A stretch of 64,000 bases of DNA, taken from contig CALUIR010000004.1 in the NCBI GenBank assembly GCA_944320785.1, forward strand, positions 1 to 64,000. The letters run 5' to 3'. This document shows positions 1 through 7,639 of the stretch, one piece after another (the first letter of the stretch is position 1; each line of letters begins with the position of its first letter). The notes beneath the pieces are model-generated. The model was given only the letters and a program-made list of their open reading frames with translations. It searched no databases and was not told the DNA's origin. Position numbers and translations under genes: made by a program. This DNA comes from an uncultured Bacteroidaceae bacterium. GTDB taxonomy: Bacteria > Bacteroidota > Bacteroidia > Bacteroidales > Bacteroidaceae.

Positions 1-190
1 TGTCCTTTGGCGACCTTGACCGCCAAAAAGAGGGCATTGACGGACAAAAATTAGTACCCAATTCGTACCCCCGACAAGATTTTCAAAAAAGGGGTACGAT
101 TTGTCGGAAATTGGCGGAACGCTGTCGGGATTTGGCGACCCTGCATTTATCTCATTATGAGTTAATAAAAGTAGTTTTGTAACTTAAAAA
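1..190. repeat. Cluster of direct and inverted repeats upstream of integrase remnant
   Basis: No gene is visible here. The 10-mer TTTGGCGACC occurs at 6-15 and again at 131-140. GTACCCC (65-71) is inverted at 91-97 (GGGGTAC), and CCGACAA (71-77) is inverted at 101-107 (TTGTCGG). Variants of TTGGCGG and TGTCGG recur between them. Dense direct and inverted repeats just upstream of a tyrosine recombinase start resemble integrase arm-type or regulatory sites of Bacteroidales mobile elements. That role is inference. A -7-like box TAGTTTTG lies at 172-179, so the lost integrase probably had its own promoter. Confidence 0.5.
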
Positions 191-197
191 ATGAGGT

Positions 198-404
198 ATG
201 AAATCAACATTCCGAGTATTATTCTTCTTGAAGCGGGACAAGGCAAAAGAGAACGGTAAAATGCCTTTCAAGGCACTAAATGCCCAAAAACTTCTGCATC
301 CAAATCTTGCAAAAACTGTTTTTGCAGTTCTGATAAGTGTCCATCGATTACCTATATCGAATCGTTTTCCTTATTTTCATTTTCAAAAACATTTTTTCTT
401 CTAA
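198..404 (+). pseudogene. Remnant of a tyrosine recombinase (integrase) N-terminus
   Basis: The first 22 or so codons (198-266) read MKSTFRVLFFLKRDKAKENG, which matches the opening of the arm-binding domain of Bacteroidales phage/transposon tyrosine integrases. After about residue 23 the similarity stops: the expected CRIT-type strand is missing and the frame runs into low-complexity sequence until a stop at 404. No catalytic R-H-R-Y region is present in the window. A -7-like element lies 19 nt upstream. I read it as the scar of a decayed or deleted integrative element. Sequence to the left of the window could hold the rest of the element, but not the missing part of this gene, which should lie to the right. 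Confidence 0.55.
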
Positions 405-548
405 AAACGACTTTGCACTTACATTTTACCTGACTAAAAAGCTTTCCCGCCATGCGGATGGATGCGAAAAGATTCCAAAAGCAGGCAAGTAAACGGGGCA
501 TCCCCACATGGAGACGCCCCGTTTACTTGTCCCAAAATTGCCTTCAAA
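405..548. terminator. Terminator hairpin for the GH3 gene
   Basis: A perfect 14-bp inverted repeat, CAAGTAAACGGGGC (486-499) with its complement at 516-529, lies just beyond the stop codon of the minus-strand GH3 gene. Read on the minus strand it is followed by a short T-containing stretch, so it is a plausible intrinsic terminator. Nothing else is recognisable between 405 and 485. Confidence 0.65.
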
Positions 549-3284
549 TCAATATAAGCGCTTCAGATATTTTTGCCCATTCAGAATGTACAAGCCTTTA
601 GGAAGCCCATCCACGTTACCAGCCTTGCCTACATAACGCCCATCAATGGTATAGACCTTGTCGTCATGCACCTCTCCGGCTTCCACGGCTACCTCCTCTA
701 TCCCCAAAGCAGGATCGTTCTTATAAGTATCTTTCACAGTGGCCGCTTCTGTCGTGATTTCACCTTGAAGCCGGATGTCTGCTGAACTTGCGCCCACCAT
801 CACATCCACCTTGCCGGCCTCCACATCGAATGTATGAGTTTCATCGTTGAAATAAGCCAACTGCTCATGCTTTATTTCCATTTCCACTGTCTTTGTCTCG
901 CCAGGCTCCAAATCCACCCGTGCGAAACCGACTAATTGCTTGATAGGCCGCTCTATGGAAGAATTGGCATGGATGTACAACTGCACGATTTCAGCACCGC
1001 CCCAGCTTCCCGTATTGGTGATATCGGCACTCACGGTGAGTGATTCGCCAGCAGCAAGGCTGTTCTTGCTAATTTGCAAGTTGGAATAATTATAAGTCGT
1101 GTAACTTAAACCATAACCAAATGGGTAAAGCGGGGTCTTGTCATGGTACATGTAAGTGTACTTGTTGGCACGGATGTCGTATTGCAACATGTCTTTGGGA
1201 AGGTCATCCAGTGAAGCATACCACGTAGAGGTCAACTTCCCGGAAGGGTTGTAGTCGCCATAAAGCACATCGGCAATGGCTTTGCCCTGCGCCTGCCCGC
1301 CGTACCATGCTTCCACGATGGCAGGAACATGTTCCTGAGCCCAGTTAATGGTCATGGACGAGCAGGTCTGCAACAACAGCACGACGTTCGGGTTAGCTTC
1401 GAACACAGCTTCAAGCAACTTCTGCTGGTCGCCCGGCAAGTCGAGGCTTTCGCGGTCATTGCTCTCATCAGAAACTTCCAAGTCCGTGCCTGCGGCGAAT
1501 ATCACGACATCCGCTTTCTTTGCTATTTCTACAGCAGTTTCTATGTCGGTCTCTGCTGTGCCGGTCACACTGCATCCTTTCTCAAAATACAACGGGCCAT
1601 CCGCCTGCAAGGGGTCTTCATCGTCTGGGTTGTAGAACTTCATCCAGTCCATGTTGTTGCAATACCTGTCTCCGCCCAAGAATTTTGTGTACACCTTATG
1701 AATGCCGGTGAAAACAGCCGGGTCAATATCCGTTGTCGTTGTCTTGTAAGTGGACCATTCACCTGTCGCAGGCAGGGTAATCGTAGCCTCAGGCGTATCG
1801 TCCAAGTTGTCAAGGTAAACCTCCATCACGGTTGCGTTCTCGTTTTCCGCCCCCGAATACACATCTAACATCGTGCAACCTTCACCAAAATCCACATCGT
1901 TAAAAGCCACCCAGTCGTTGGCATAAATGTAACCAAGATTGCCGGCAGAGCCATTCGATTCGTGAGTCAAGCGCTTGCTACCGCTCTCCACGCTCTGCTC
2001 GTCGCAGTCTTCAAACTGAATGGTACCATCACTGTACGTGAAACCTATCTTCGCCGCCACACCTTCCAGTACCGTAGTCAAATCTATCGGCGAGCCGGAA
2101 TAACCGCCCAAGCTGATGGTGTTGCCCAACGGGCCGATGATGGCCACGCTCTTGTCCTTTGACAAAGGAAGAAAGCTGTTGTCGTTCTTCAAGAGAACAA
2201 TGGCTTCTTGAGCGGCCTTGTAAGCCAAGTCGCGGTGTTCCTGGCAGTCCAATACATCATCCGGGATACTTGTCCAAGGCACATTGGATGGATTGTCGAA
2301 CTCACCCACCGAGAAACGGGCTTCCATTACGCGAACCAAAGCCGTATCAAGGTCAGCTTCCGTCATATAACCCTTCTCAATAGCTTCTTTGCAGAACTGT
2401 TGGAACGTGTCGCCACAGTTCAGATCCTCACCATTCTTCATCGACACGGCCGATGCCTCCGCGCCCGTAGCCACATAATGGTGTTTGGCATAGACATCTT
2501 CCACAGCCCCACAGTCCGAGGTTACAAAACCATTGAAGCCCCATTCATGCCGCAAGATGTCAATCAGCAATTCGTGGTTGGCACCGCAAGGAATACCATT
2601 CAGCGCGTTATAGGCACTCATCACTGAACGGACATTTGCTTCTTTCACCGCCATTTCAAATGCCGGCAGGTAATATTCACGCAAATTGCGCTCATCCATG
2701 TCAGAAGAAGTGCTATGGCGGCCGCGTTCATAATTATTGGCGGCAAAGTGCTTTGCCGTGGCTATCGTTTTGTAATATTTCGGGTCATCACCCTGCATGC
2801 CTTTAATGTAGGCAATGGCTATCTGGCCAGTCAGGTAAGGATCCTCGCCATAGTTTTCCTCATCCCGCCCCCATCTTGGGTCGCGGCTCATGTTAATGGT
2901 CGGACACCAATAAATAAGCCCCTTTTCTTTCGTATTATTATATACACGAGCTTCATCAGAAGTAGCCGTCGCACAATCGAATATCAAGTCCAAGTCCCAA
3001 GTAGAGGACATTCCCTTCGATGATGGAAAAGAGGTAGCCAATCCAGAACGAGCTACACCATGCAAAGCCTCATTCCAATAATTATAACCAGCCACTCCCA
3101 AACGGGGTATCGCCAACGTCTGATGCCCCACTTGATCAATTTTCTCCTCAAGTGTCATTCGCGACACCAAATCTTTTGCCCGTTCATGGAAACTCAGGCT
3201 CTCATCCTCATAAGGATAATTTTGCGCCGACAAACAGGACACCCCCATGAATGCCAACGCTGCTAAAACAAACTTCTTTTCCAT
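549..3284 (-). CDS. Glycoside hydrolase family 3, xylosidase/arabinosidase-like, with CBM6-like insert
   Basis: This is a secreted exo-glycosidase that removes terminal sugars from plant polysaccharide fragments. From the start chosen at 3284 it has 911 residues. A signal peptide ends at CLSAQ. The GH3 barrel carries NYWNEALHGV, typical of the beta-xylosidase/alpha-arabinofuranosidase branch, and the nucleophile Asp in TSDCGAV (about residue 257). The second GH3 domain is interrupted at about residues 433-553 by a CBM6-like beta-sandwich ending MDWMKFY. A fibronectin III-like domain and a C-terminal sorting-type tail (YTIDGRYVG, GLYILNGQKY) follow. In-frame upstream ATGs at 3302 and 3335 would put residues ahead of the signal peptide. 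A -7-like TATTTTTG lies on the minus strand at 3324-3331. Exact substrate is not decided by sequence. Confidence 0.9.
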   Translation of the reverse strand: MEKKFVLAALAFMGVSCLSAQNYPYEDESLSFHERAKDLVSRMTLEEKIDQVGHQTLAIPRLGVAGYNYWNEALHGVARSGLATSFPSSKGMSSTWDLDLIFDCATATSDEARVYNNTKEKGLIYWCPTINMSRDPRWGRDEENYGEDPYLTGQIAIAYIKGMQGDDPKYYKTIATAKHFAANNYERGRHSTSSDMDERNLREYYLPAFEMAVKEANVRSVMSAYNALNGIPCGANHELLIDILRHEWGFNGFVTSDCGAVEDVYAKHHYVATGAEASAVSMKNGEDLNCGDTFQQFCKEAIEKGYMTEADLDTALVRVMEARFSVGEFDNPSNVPWTSIPDDVLDCQEHRDLAYKAAQEAIVLLKNDNSFLPLSKDKSVAIIGPLGNTISLGGYSGSPIDLTTVLEGVAAKIGFTYSDGTIQFEDCDEQSVESGSKRLTHESNGSAGNLGYIYANDWVAFNDVDFGEGCTMLDVYSGAENENATVMEVYLDNLDDTPEATITLPATGEWSTYKTTTTDIDPAVFTGIHKVYTKFLGGDRYCNNMDWMKFYNPDDEDPLQADGPLYFEKGCSVTGTAETDIETAVEIAKKADVVIFAAGTDLEVSDESNDRESLDLPGDQQKLLEAVFEANPNVVLLLQTCSSMTINWAQEHVPAIVEAWYGGQAQGKAIADVLYGDYNPSGKLTSTWYASLDDLPKDMLQYDIRANKYTYMYHDKTPLYPFGYGLSYTTYNYSNLQISKNSLAAGESLTVSADITNTGSWGGAEIVQLYIHANSSIERPIKQLVGFARVDLEPGETKTVEMEIKHEQLAYFNDETHTFDVEAGKVDVMVGASSADIRLQGEITTEAATVKDTYKNDPALGIEEVAVEAGEVHDDKVYTIDGRYVGKAGNVDGLPKGLYILNGQKYLKRLY

Positions 3285-3408
3285 AAATAAAATGTCTTTC
3301 ATGTAACTTATGTTTCTATGATGCAAAAATAACAAGCCTCATGCATGAAAAGGTGGATAAACTAACAAAATGCTCGCCTCCTCCATAGGATAAGGCTTGC
3401 AAATGGGA

Positions 3409-3468
3409 ATTTTTTATTCATACAGGATGTGTATTTTTTGTTCAAACAGGTGTATTTTTTGCATCAAC
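3409..3468. promoter_or_regulatory. Three direct repeats between GH3 and GH105 (possible regulator sites)
   Basis: In the 339-nt divergent spacer (3285-3623) the motif ATTTTTT followed by TTCA-rich sequence and ACAGG occurs in three copies starting at 3409, 3433 and 3454 (steps of 24 and 21 nt). The inner pair shares GTGTATTTTTTG exactly (3429-3440 and 3450-3461). Two-turn spacing of direct repeats upstream of a polysaccharide-degrading gene fits binding of a dimeric activator such as a hybrid two-component regulator. The regulator itself is not in the window, so the assignment is inference. Confidence 0.5.
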
Positions 3469-3545
3469 CATGTTAGGAAAACCGTCCTGCAACGCTAGAG
3501 ACAAAGCATTCCCAATCTCACCAAGCTATTTCACCTCCAAAAGCA

Positions 3546-3575
3546 TTGCCTTCACAAATTTAAATCGTACATTTG
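3546..3575 (+). promoter_or_regulatory. Bacteroidales-type promoter for the GH105 gene
   Basis: A -33 element TTG (3546-3548) and a -7 box TACATTTG (3568-3575) are separated by 19 nt, matching the Bacteroidetes primary sigma consensus (TTTG or TTG, then TAnnTTTG). Transcription would start near 3582, giving a leader of about 40 nt before the ATG at 3624. The direct repeats lie about 80-140 nt upstream of the -33 element. Confidence 0.6.
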
Positions 3576-3623
3576 TCTGCATTAATGAAGTTATTTCCAT
3601 ATAATAATAAACAAAAAGCAATC

Positions 3624-4982
3624 ATGAAAAACTCTTTATCATTATTAGCCGCTTCTATTTTGCTGCTGACAGCATGCCAAGCCAATAAACAAAACGAAAC
3701 AACCGCCTATTCGCAGCAAATGGTGGAATCACATGGCTTAGGCGATTTCTATTGCAACAAGAATTATCAAGAAAAACTTGCCGAAGCCCCATGGGATTAT
3801 GTGTCCGGGCTCGTTGCTAACTCGGTTCTCAAAGCCTGGGAAATGTATCCCGACCATCAAGAATACTATGATGCGGTGAAAGCATTCGCCGATAAAAGCA
3901 CCAACGAGGACGGAAGCATGATTTTCAACAAAAAAGGGGAAAACGCACTCCGCCCTAGCAACATCGATGACTTGCCCGCCGGCAACATCTTCTTCACGCT
4001 TTACAAAGAGGAACTCAAGAAAGGAAACTCCAAAGACGCTGAACGCTACAAGAATGCCGCAACCATGATTCGCAACAAACTGAAATATGAGCATTCACGC
4101 ATTGCAGAAGGGCTGCCCGGGGCAGGAGGGTTCTTCCATAAAGCGGTTTATCCAAACCAAATGTGGCTGGACGGCCTCTATATGGGCTCTACGATTTATG
4201 CTCAGTGGCAACATGTGTTCGGGAAAGACAATCCGGAAGACAACCAAGAAAGTTGGACGGACATCGCCCGCCAATTCAAAACCATCCATCAATACACCTA
4301 TAATGCGGAAAAACAATTGAATTATCACGCATGGTCAGCAACACCTAACGACTCCAACTCTTTCTGGGCCAACAAGCAAGCTCCTTATTTAGGCTGCAGC
4401 AAAGAATTCTGGGGACGAGGCATGGGATGGTATTTCGCCGCTTTAACGGATGTCTTGGAATATATGCCTAAAGAGCATCCTGATTACACCGCCATGACAG
4501 GCATCCTGCAACAAGTTGCCGCCGGGTTAAAAAGATGGCAAGACCCAGAGTCCGGAGTCTGGTTCCAATTGCTTCAATATGATGCCAACACCACAGGCGA
4601 TGGAAAAGGAGATGCCGAAGGAGGAAAAACATACAACATCGGCACAAGCCCCAATTACTTAGAAGCTTCAGCCTCTTGCATCTTTACCTATGCCTACTTG
4701 AAAGCTATACGCTTAGGACTGCTTGACAAAACCATTTACATGCCCGTTGCTGAAAATGCCTATCAAGGACTGCTGAAAACATTCATCCGTGACAACAATG
4801 GAAAGACAGACATCATCCAAACTTGTGCATCTGCCGGATTAGGCCCCGCCAAAGATCATTCCCGCACTGGCACTATCAATTATTACCTCTGCGGAAAAGA
4901 CGTGAGAATCACCCAAAATGAAGGCAAAGCCATTGGCACTTTCATTCTGGCATCCCTCGAATACGAAACAGCCCACAAATAA
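3624..4982 (+). CDS. GH105/GH88-type unsaturated glycuronyl hydrolase lipoprotein
   Basis: The 452-residue product is predicted to cleave the terminal unsaturated uronic acid from lyase-generated oligosaccharides such as rhamnogalacturonan fragments. The start at 3624 gives a lipoprotein signal with lipobox LLTAC, so it is probably membrane-anchored. The alpha/alpha-barrel family is recognised from QMWLDGLYMG, containing the Asp expected to act as the catalytic residue in YteR-like enzymes, and from GRGMGWYFAA. Length is slightly above the roughly 370 residues usual for YteR because of the lipoprotein leader and N-terminal linker. It is divergent from the GH3 gene, so the two may be co-regulated for plant cell-wall sugar use. 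An ORF start 51 nt upstream would only extend into the promoter. Confidence 0.85.
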   Translation: MKNSLSLLAASILLLTACQANKQNETTAYSQQMVESHGLGDFYCNKNYQEKLAEAPWDYVSGLVANSVLKAWEMYPDHQEYYDAVKAFADKSTNEDGSMIFNKKGENALRPSNIDDLPAGNIFFTLYKEELKKGNSKDAERYKNAATMIRNKLKYEHSRIAEGLPGAGGFFHKAVYPNQMWLDGLYMGSTIYAQWQHVFGKDNPEDNQESWTDIARQFKTIHQYTYNAEKQLNYHAWSATPNDSNSFWANKQAPYLGCSKEFWGRGMGWYFAALTDVLEYMPKEHPDYTAMTGILQQVAAGLKRWQDPESGVWFQLLQYDANTTGDGKGDAEGGKTYNIGTSPNYLEASASCIFTYAYLKAIRLGLLDKTIYMPVAENAYQGLLKTFIRDNNGKTDIIQTCASAGLGPAKDHSRTGTINYYLCGKDVRITQNEGKAIGTFILASLEYETAHK

Positions 4983-5001
4983 CCTCACACAAACCAAACA
5001 C

Positions 5002-5040
5002 TGCAGGAGGTGTACAACCCATGGTTATGCACCTCCTGCC
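5002..5040 (+). terminator. Hairpin downstream of the GH105 gene
   Basis: An inverted repeat with arms of the type GCAGGAGGTG and CACCTCCTGC, extended inward with few mismatches around a CATG loop, lies about 20 nt after the GH105 stop. There is no strong T tract, so termination is likely but not certain. Confidence 0.5.
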
Positions 5041-5135
5041 ATTCATTGTAACCGAATTGAAAAGTTCCGGCTGTCCCATATGTCATGCCAGCGATGTAAA
5101 AAATGCAAAACGCAAAAAAAACGACGACACGAATC

Positions 5136-5166
5136 ATTGCTTTATTAACCCATTTCCCTATATTTG
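5136..5166 (+). promoter_or_regulatory. Promoter of the winged-helix gene pair
   Basis: ATTG (5136-5139) and TATATTTG (5159-5166), spaced by 19 nt, match the Bacteroidetes -33/-7 pattern. Transcription would begin near 5173, leaving an AT-rich leader of about 135 nt before the first gene. A 22-codon reading frame at 5213-5281 lies in this leader, but I see no evidence that it is translated. Confidence 0.5.
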
Positions 5167-5308
5167 CATGGCATGTATGACAATGCGCCATTTTTTCTTT
5201 TTATCATCTCAAATGACTAAATGGAAACAAAAAGCGCATAAAAATCCGTTATCAGCAAACAAGGAAAGGATAAAAACATAAAATGGGGTAACCTTTAAAC
5301 ATCAAGTT

Positions 5309-5536
5309 ATGAACGTACAAAGCATTGGCGAAAGCGCAGGAATCATCTGGAGACTACTCCAAGGGACGAACCGAAAATGGGACTACCAAGAAGTGAAGAA
5401 AGCGACCGGACTACCCGACAGGAGCATCAATGCCGCTATCGGATGGCTGGCACGAGAAGGGAAAGTCATCATTGAAGAAGCCAAAGTCGGCAGGAAAAAT
5501 GTAATATATATTGAGTTAAACTACTATATAGGCTGA
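5309..5536 (+). CDS. Small winged helix-turn-helix protein (PF10771-like), copy 1
   Basis: The 75-residue protein is almost entirely a single winged-helix fold of the small DUF2582 family common in Bacteroidales. Helices around residues 6-18 and 23-33 precede the recognition-helix segment DRSINAAIGWLAREGKV. A beta-wing and a hydrophobic strand VIYIELNYY end the protein. There is no effector domain or signal peptide. The second copy follows after 3 nt, so they are surely co-transcribed. The family is thought to bind DNA, but the target and role are unknown; a small regulator or nucleoid-type protein is possible. Confidence 0.8.
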   Translation: MNVQSIGESAGIIWRLLQGTNRKWDYQEVKKATGLPDRSINAAIGWLAREGKVIIEEAKVGRKNVIYIELNYYIG

Positions 5537-5539
5537 ACC

Positions 5540-5758
5540 ATGGACAAATATTCAATCGGGAAAGACGCAGGCATCGTATGGAGCATCCTAAGCAACGGGC
5601 AAAGATGGTCCTATGACAAATTGAAAGAAAAGGCAGGTTTGTCGGACAGAGATTTGAACGCAGCCATTGGATGGTTAGCACGGGAAGACAAAATCTTCTT
5701 TGAAACAGACCAAAACAACGTAGATTATCTGTACCTTTTCACAAATATCTACTATTAA
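5540..5758 (+). CDS. Small winged helix-turn-helix protein (PF10771-like), copy 2
   Basis: This 72-residue paralogue of the preceding gene shares the SIG-(E/K)-(S/D)-AGI opening and the NAAIGWLARE recognition segment. It differs in the first helix and in the wing. The tandem arrangement with 3-nt spacing points to local duplication followed by divergence, perhaps with heterodimer formation. It has no other domain. A hairpin downstream (5793-5822) closes the transcript region. Confidence 0.8.
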   Translation: MDKYSIGKDAGIVWSILSNGQRWSYDKLKEKAGLSDRDLNAAIGWLAREDKIFFETDQNNVDYLYLFTNIYY

Positions 5759-5787
5759 CACAAGGAGCTTACTCCTCCACCAAGCAT

Positions 5788-5822
5788 AAAAAAGGCTGCT
5801 TCCCTCGAAAGGGGAACAGCCT
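5788..5822 (-). terminator. Intrinsic terminator for the DHODH-like gene
   Basis: Arms AGGCTGCTTCCC (5793-5804) and GGGGAACAGCCT (5811-5822) form a stem. On the minus strand the stem is followed by six T (A run at 5788-5793). It sits 22 nt beyond the stop codon of the minus-strand gene at 5844 and can also stop the winged-helix transcript on the plus strand. Confidence 0.8.
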
Positions 5823-5843
5823 ATATATGCCCATCATGTGTCG

Positions 5844-6824
5844 CTATTCTTCATAGCCGCCATAATACCGCATAAATTGCGTGCGTTCAAAAGGCCCGAC
5901 CTCATCACCCAATGCTTGTGCATTTACACGGCCTCGGAATTGCTCCAATGTTTCATATCCTTTTTCGTCCATCCAACGAGACAGTTCATCTTTCATTTCC
6001 CCAATCACTTTGTTGCCAAAACGATACACAGCACTGCACACTTCTGTAGCAGATGCGCCAGCCAAAACAGCTTTCACAATGTCTTTTCCCGTATTGACTC
6101 CGCCTGAAACCGCATAAGCCAGACGAGGAACTTTCGCAGAAGCAATGGCAATCCAACGCACACGGTCAGCCAGTTCATACGGTGAACTCAGCACATTGGA
6201 GCATGACAATGAGAGGCTGTCCGTATTGATGTCCGGCTGATAAAAACGGTTAAACAAAACCACACCTTCGGCGCCATTGGCATGGAGCTGGTTAATCAGC
6301 GTGACAGGGTTCGTAAGATTATTGCCTAACTTCATGATGACAGGCACTTTCACAACAGCCTTGATGCGCTTCAAGATGTCGATATGCCGCTGTTCAAAGC
6401 TTCCATACGCATCATCCTTGCCTGTTTGGAGAGACAGGATGTTCAGTTCCAGAGCATCTGCCCCGGCTTCTTCCAGCGTCTTGGCGAAGTCAGCCCATTC
6501 ATTGCTGCTATAACAATTGATGCTGGCAATCACCGGGATGCCGCAAACGTCTTTCACCTCTTTAATCAAAGAAATATGCCCGTTCAAAGCATGCGAACGG
6601 ACGTATGCCCCCAAATAATCGTTAGCTTCCGGCGAACCGTAGCCGTGCATGCTTCCTGCCTGCATGGCAATCTGTTCTTCAAATACTGATTTAAGGACAA
6701 CAGCACCCGCGCCTGCATCTTCCAGCTTCTTGATTTTGGCGGCACTGTCCGTCAATCCTGAACTACTGATAATTACCGGGTTGTTAAGAGCTAAACCCGC
6801 AAAAGTTGTTTTTAACTGTGCCAT
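5844..6824 (-). CDS. Dihydroorotate dehydrogenase-like flavoprotein
   Basis: The 326-residue TIM-barrel protein belongs to the PyrD/PreA flavoprotein superfamily, as shown by NNPVIISSSGLTD at the N-terminus, VPVIMKLGNNLT in the barrel and AVSGGVNTGKDIVKAVLAGA in the FMN-phosphate region. The class 1 active-site segment normally read as NISCPN is NILSLQ here, so the catalytic cysteine is missing. It therefore probably does not oxidise dihydroorotate like true PyrD and should be annotated only as DHODH-like. It is 17 nt downstream of yggS on the same strand and likely shares its promoter. Confidence 0.85.
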   Translation of the reverse strand: MAQLKTTFAGLALNNPVIISSSGLTDSAAKIKKLEDAGAGAVVLKSVFEEQIAMQAGSMHGYGSPEANDYLGAYVRSHALNGHISLIKEVKDVCGIPVIASINCYSSNEWADFAKTLEEAGADALELNILSLQTGKDDAYGSFEQRHIDILKRIKAVVKVPVIMKLGNNLTNPVTLINQLHANGAEGVVLFNRFYQPDINTDSLSLSCSNVLSSPYELADRVRWIAIASAKVPRLAYAVSGGVNTGKDIVKAVLAGASATEVCSAVYRFGNKVIGEMKDELSRWMDEKGYETLEQFRGRVNAQALGDEVGPFERTQFMRYYGGYEE

Positions 6825-6841
6825 ATTCGTCGCTTTTTAAA

Positions 6842-7516
6842 TTAATAAATTCTTTCCCCGAATATCTTGGTGCCAATGCGCACCATCGTACTCCCAGCCT
6901 CCACGGCCAAAGGATAATCGTGCGTCATACCCATCGAAATTTCCTTGAAATTGCTGTCGCCTGCAAAATAATCTTGTTTCAACTCCGTGAAGAAATCATG
7001 CAAGGAAGCAAACTCCTGCGCCACTTGCCGCATGTCGTCCGTATTAGTACCCATTCCCATCACGCCGCAAATCGTCACATTCCGCAAATTACGCCATGCA
7101 CCGTTGCCCAACATCTCCCGGCATTCATCGAAAGAAAAGCCATATTTGCTGCCTTCCTGAGCAATATGAAGTTCAAGAAGGCAGGAAATGATTCTTCCGC
7201 ACCTTGCCCCTTGCCGGTCAATCTCCTCCAACAACTTCCACGAATCCACGGCATCCACCATGGCGATGAAAGGAGCCACATATTTCACTTTGTTCGTTTG
7301 AAGATGGCCGATGAAGTGCCACTGAATATCGGCAGGAAGCAAGGGTTGCTTGCCCAGCAATTCTTGCACCCGGCTCTCGCCGAAAACGCGTTGCCCTGCC
7401 CGGTAAGCTTCTTCAATGGCCTCACGAGGATGGAACTTGGACACAGCCACCAAGCTGACCCCTGCGGGCAACTCATCCAAAATCCCTTTCAAATTCGCCT
7501 GAATGTCCATATGCAT
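6842..7516 (-). CDS. yggS: YggS/PROSC family pyridoxal-phosphate homeostasis protein
   Basis: This is a cytoplasmic PLP-binding protein of the alanine racemase N-terminal-domain fold, involved in vitamin B6 and amino-acid balance rather than catalysis. The 224 residues contain VSLVAVSKFHP (the PLP lysine), GESRVQELLGK, IQWHFIGHLQTNKVKY, and the C-terminal GMTHDYPLAVEAGSTMVRIGTKIFG segment. The open frame extends to 8293 but the upstream part is antisense to the glycosyltransferase, so I start at ATG 7516 (or 7510). A -7 box TATATTTG on the minus strand (7534-7541) supports this. The usual catalytic residues of racemases beyond the N-domain are absent, as expected. Confidence 0.93.
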   Translation of the reverse strand: MHMDIQANLKGILDELPAGVSLVAVSKFHPREAIEEAYRAGQRVFGESRVQELLGKQPLLPADIQWHFIGHLQTNKVKYVAPFIAMVDAVDSWKLLEEIDRQGARCGRIISCLLELHIAQEGSKYGFSFDECREMLGNGAWRNLRNVTICGVMGMGTNTDDMRQVAQEFASLHDFFTELKQDYFAGDSNFKEISMGMTHDYPLAVEAGSTMVRIGTKIFGERIY

Positions 7517-7639
7517 ATATCCTATGACAACCACAAATATACGATTATTCCGAAAAATGACGAACAGCGCGAGAAAAAAGTTCCATTCTCTTGCAAGAAA
7601 AGATGTATATTTGCCTCCTGTCAAAAAAGTAAGAAAGAA

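Noticed and set aside
198..404. A functional 68-residue protein
   Set aside because: Only the first part resembles integrases and the remainder is low-complexity, so it is treated as a remnant.
5213..5281. 22-codon leader peptide before the winged-helix pair
   Set aside because: There is an ATG and a stop but no other support such as a regulatory codon run or attenuator hairpin.
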